Below, one piece after another: positions 5,967 to 7,454 of a stretch of 7,454 bases of DNA. The stretch comes from an uncultured Veillonella sp. GTDB taxonomy: Bacteria; Bacillota; Negativicutes; Veillonellales; Veillonellaceae. Within the stretch, counting starts at the first letter, position 1; each line of letters opens with the position of its first letter. The translations under genes and the position numbers were made by a program. The notes under the pieces are model-generated. The model ran no database searches. It was not told the origin of the DNA and saw nothing but the letters and a program-made list of their open reading frames with translations. The stretch covers positions 1 through 7,454 of the forward strand of contig USQK01000068.1 in NCBI GenBank assembly GCA_900556785.1, in the 5' to 3' direction.

Positions 5967-7300
5967 TAGTCTTCATCATCCCGTTTCTTACCACGCAACA
6001 CTAAACGAATTGGTGTTCCTTCAAAGCCAAAGGACTCACGTAATCTATTTTCCAAGAAACGCATATACGAGAAGTGAATTAACTCTGGTTCATTTACAAA
6101 CAAAATAAATGTAGGTGGTTTAACACTTGCTTGTGTCATATAGTAAATCTTTGGAATTCTGCCATTACGAGATGGTACAGGATTTACTGTTTGAGCATCT
6201 TGCAATAATTGATTTAATGTACCTGTAGATACACGGCGATACTGTTGTTCAGAAACGAATTTCAACATATCAGCTAAGCGATGAATACGTTGCTTAGTCA
6301 ATGCAGATGCAAATAGAATCGGCGCAAACTGTAAGAACCCTAATTCATCATAAATATCTTCAGTAAAGCGCAGAGTTGTTTTATCATCTTTTTCAACAAG
6401 ATCCCATTTGTTTACAACAATAATTACACCCTTGCCTGCTTCATAGGCATATCCAGCAATTTTCTTATCTTGTTCTGTAACACCATCTTGAGCATCAAGC
6501 ACAAGAACAACAATATCCGAACGGTCTACAGAGCGTAAAGAACGCACAATACTATATCGTTCAACAGCTTCTTCGATTTTAGATTTACGTCGCATGCCTG
6601 CAGTATCGATAAGGACAAATTTTTGATCTCCATGAGTCCAATATGTATCGATGGAATCACGTGTTGTCCCTGCTACATCCGATACGATTACGCGGTCTTG
6701 CCCTAATAATGCATTAGTCAAAGAAGATTTACCTACATTAGGACGGCCAATAACCGCTACATGAATAGTATCTTCATCATCAACATTTGTACCAACTGGA
6801 GGGAAATGTTTAACCGTATCGTCAAGCAAGTCACCTAAATTCATTAAATTCTTAGCAGAAATACCAATTGGATCACCTAAGCCAAGATTATAGAATTCAT
6901 AAATATTAGGTTCTTGATTAACACTGTCAATTTTATTAACAACTAAAACTACAGGTTTGCCGCTAGCACGTAATATATTTGCAACTTCTTCATCGGCAGG
7001 AACAATTCCTTGTTTACCATCAACAACAAATAAAATTACATCCGCTTCTTCAATTGCTAATTCAGCTTGTAAACGCATCATCTTAGGAATAACATGACTA
7101 TTATCTGTTATGAATTCGATACCACCTGTATCTATCATTGTAAATTCACGATTTAACCACTCTGCGTCAAAGTAAATACGATCCCGTGTTACACCAGGAA
7201 TATCTTCAACAATAGAGATTCGTTTATTAACAATGGCATTAAAAAGTGTAGATTTCCCTACATTTGGACGACCTACAACAGCCACTAATGGTTTTGCCAT
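5966..7300 (-). CDS. der: Ribosome biogenesis GTPase Der (EngA)
   Basis: A 444-residue GTPase, normal length, with the tandem G-domain plus KH-like layout unique to Der. It acts in late assembly of the 50S subunit and is usually essential. G domain 1: GRPNVGKS (10-17), DTGG (57-60), NKID (122-125), SAK (148-150). An acidic linker (173-177) leads to G domain 2: GRPNVGKS (185-192), DTAG (232-235), NKWD (297-300), SAL (332-334). The C-terminal KH-like domain spans about 350-438, with IYYMTQ (385-390) and a basic RGKKR (436-440) followed by an acidic tail DDED. All nucleotide-binding motifs are intact in both domains. ATG at 7300 is preceded by GAGGTG (7306-7311). It is the first gene of a tightly packed block with plsY and gpsA, following a terminator after the upstream gene. 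The der-plsY-gpsA order recurs in many Firmicutes. Confidence 0.98.
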   Translation of the reverse strand: MAKPLVAVVGRPNVGKSTLFNAIVNKRISIVEDIPGVTRDRIYFDAEWLNREFTMIDTGGIEFITDNSHVIPKMMRLQAELAIEEADVILFVVDGKQGIVPADEEVANILRASGKPVVLVVNKIDSVNQEPNIYEFYNLGLGDPIGISAKNLMNLGDLLDDTVKHFPPVGTNVDDEDTIHVAVIGRPNVGKSSLTNALLGQDRVIVSDVAGTTRDSIDTYWTHGDQKFVLIDTAGMRRKSKIEEAVERYSIVRSLRSVDRSDIVVLVLDAQDGVTEQDKKIAGYAYEAGKGVIIVVNKWDLVEKDDKTTLRFTEDIYDELGFLQFAPILFASALTKQRIHRLADMLKFVSEQQYRRVSTGTLNQLLQDAQTVNPVPSRNGRIPKIYYMTQASVKPPTFILFVNEPELIHFSYMRFLENRLRESFGFEGTPIRLVLRGKKRDDED

Positions 7301-7331
7301 GGTTTCACCTCATTATCTAATCTAATACATT

Positions 7332-7366
7332 ACTATATTTTATCATATTCTACGTAAAGTACGCAA
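7332..7366 (-). promoter_or_regulatory. Candidate promoter of der-plsY-gpsA
   Basis: The 64 bases between the terminator and der hold several weak boxes on the minus strand: TTTACG (7353-7358) with TATAGT (7332-7337) at a short 15-base spacing, and TTGCGT (7361-7366) with TAAAAT (7337-7342) at 18 bases. TATGAT (7342-7347) is another possible -10. A promoter is expected because a strong terminator separates der from the upstream gene, but which boxes are used cannot be told. Confidence 0.35.
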
Positions 7367-7398
7367 AAAGGCTAACCAAGGAAACCTTGGTTAGCCTT
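7365..7398 (-). terminator. Strong intrinsic terminator after the upstream gene (probable rpsA)
   Basis: A perfect 14-bp inverted repeat (7368-7381 with 7385-7398) closes on a 3-base loop (7382-7384). In the minus direction the stem ends in CCTT and continues into TTT, giving five Ts in a row (7369-7365). It lies 15 bases past the stop codon at 7414-7416. On the plus strand the hairpin is followed by ATATTAG, not a T run, so it is directional. It should separate the upstream operon from der. Confidence 0.93.
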
Positions 7399-7413
7399 AT
7401 ATTAGACAATGAA

Positions 7414-7454
7414 TTATTCAGCGTCTTCTGCAGTTTCTTTTGATTCCATCAACT
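7414..7454 (-). CDS. C-terminal end of an upstream gene, probably 30S ribosomal protein S1
   Basis: On the minus strand the frame entering from the right edge reads LMESKETAEDAE and stops with TAA (7414-7416); the rest of the gene lies outside the window. The open frame, ending 15 bases before a strong terminator, marks a real gene end. An acidic, disordered tail of this kind suits ribosomal protein S1, and in Negativicutes and related Firmicutes rpsA (sometimes fused to ispH) often precedes der. The identity is therefore inferred from synteny and tail composition only; 12 residues are not enough to prove it. Confidence 0.55.
   Translation of the reverse strand, partial: LMESKETAEDAE

Noticed and set aside
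5809..6108. Plus-strand open frame of 99 codons across the plsY-der junction
   Set aside because: It is antisense to two well-supported conserved genes, lacks a recognisable domain and has no clear ribosome site.
1..7454. A defence system, mobile element, CRISPR array or RNA gene
   Set aside because: All space is filled by conserved core genes and short promoter or terminator spacers; no direct-repeat array, transposase, inverted element ends, tRNA or rRNA pattern was seen.

Overview
This is a gene-dense, AT-rich chromosomal window of housekeeping genes from a low-GC Firmicute. Protein style and gene order (a cluster ending in what looks like ribosomal protein S1, then der-plsY-gpsA, rsmD-coaD-coiled-coil protein, and rqcH next to yicC) suggest the Negativicutes, probably Veillonella or a close relative. 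That assignment is inference. I see no mobile element, CRISPR array, tRNA or rRNA, and no gene-free stretch over about 130 bases.

Layout: seven of the eight complete genes, and the partial gene at the right edge, lie on the minus strand, so the window reads from right to left. At the right edge are the last 12 codons of a gene that is probably rpsA, closed by a strong intrinsic terminator (7365-7398). A short spacer with possible promoter elements leads into der-plsY-gpsA (7300 to 4368), where der and plsY share one base (TAATG) and plsY and gpsA are 3 bases apart. A 67-base spacer with two TATAAT boxes and a weak hairpin precedes rsmD-coaD-coiled-coil gene (4300 to 2774), which are also tightly packed. 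A bidirectional terminator (2733-2764) separates this block from rqcH, the only plus-strand gene (1017-2732). A 127-base divergent promoter region (890-1016) then separates rqcH from yicC (889 to 8), whose operon continues beyond the left edge, as shown by a Shine-Dalgarno sequence at 1-6.

Function: der (ribosome assembly GTPase), rsmD (16S rRNA methylation), rqcH (rescue of stalled 50S subunits by Ala tailing) and yicC (RNA-binding endoribonuclease) concern ribosome production, quality control and RNA turnover. gpsA and plsY are successive steps from dihydroxyacetone phosphate to lysophosphatidic acid, and coaD makes the CoA precursor dephospho-CoA. The least understood gene encodes a 155-residue coiled-coil protein after coaD. 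Its N-terminus resembles the actinobacterial SepIVA family of cell-division proteins as I remember it, and I consider it the most interesting item here. I did not find a convincing undescribed system such as a defence locus, and the remainder is well-conserved core genome.
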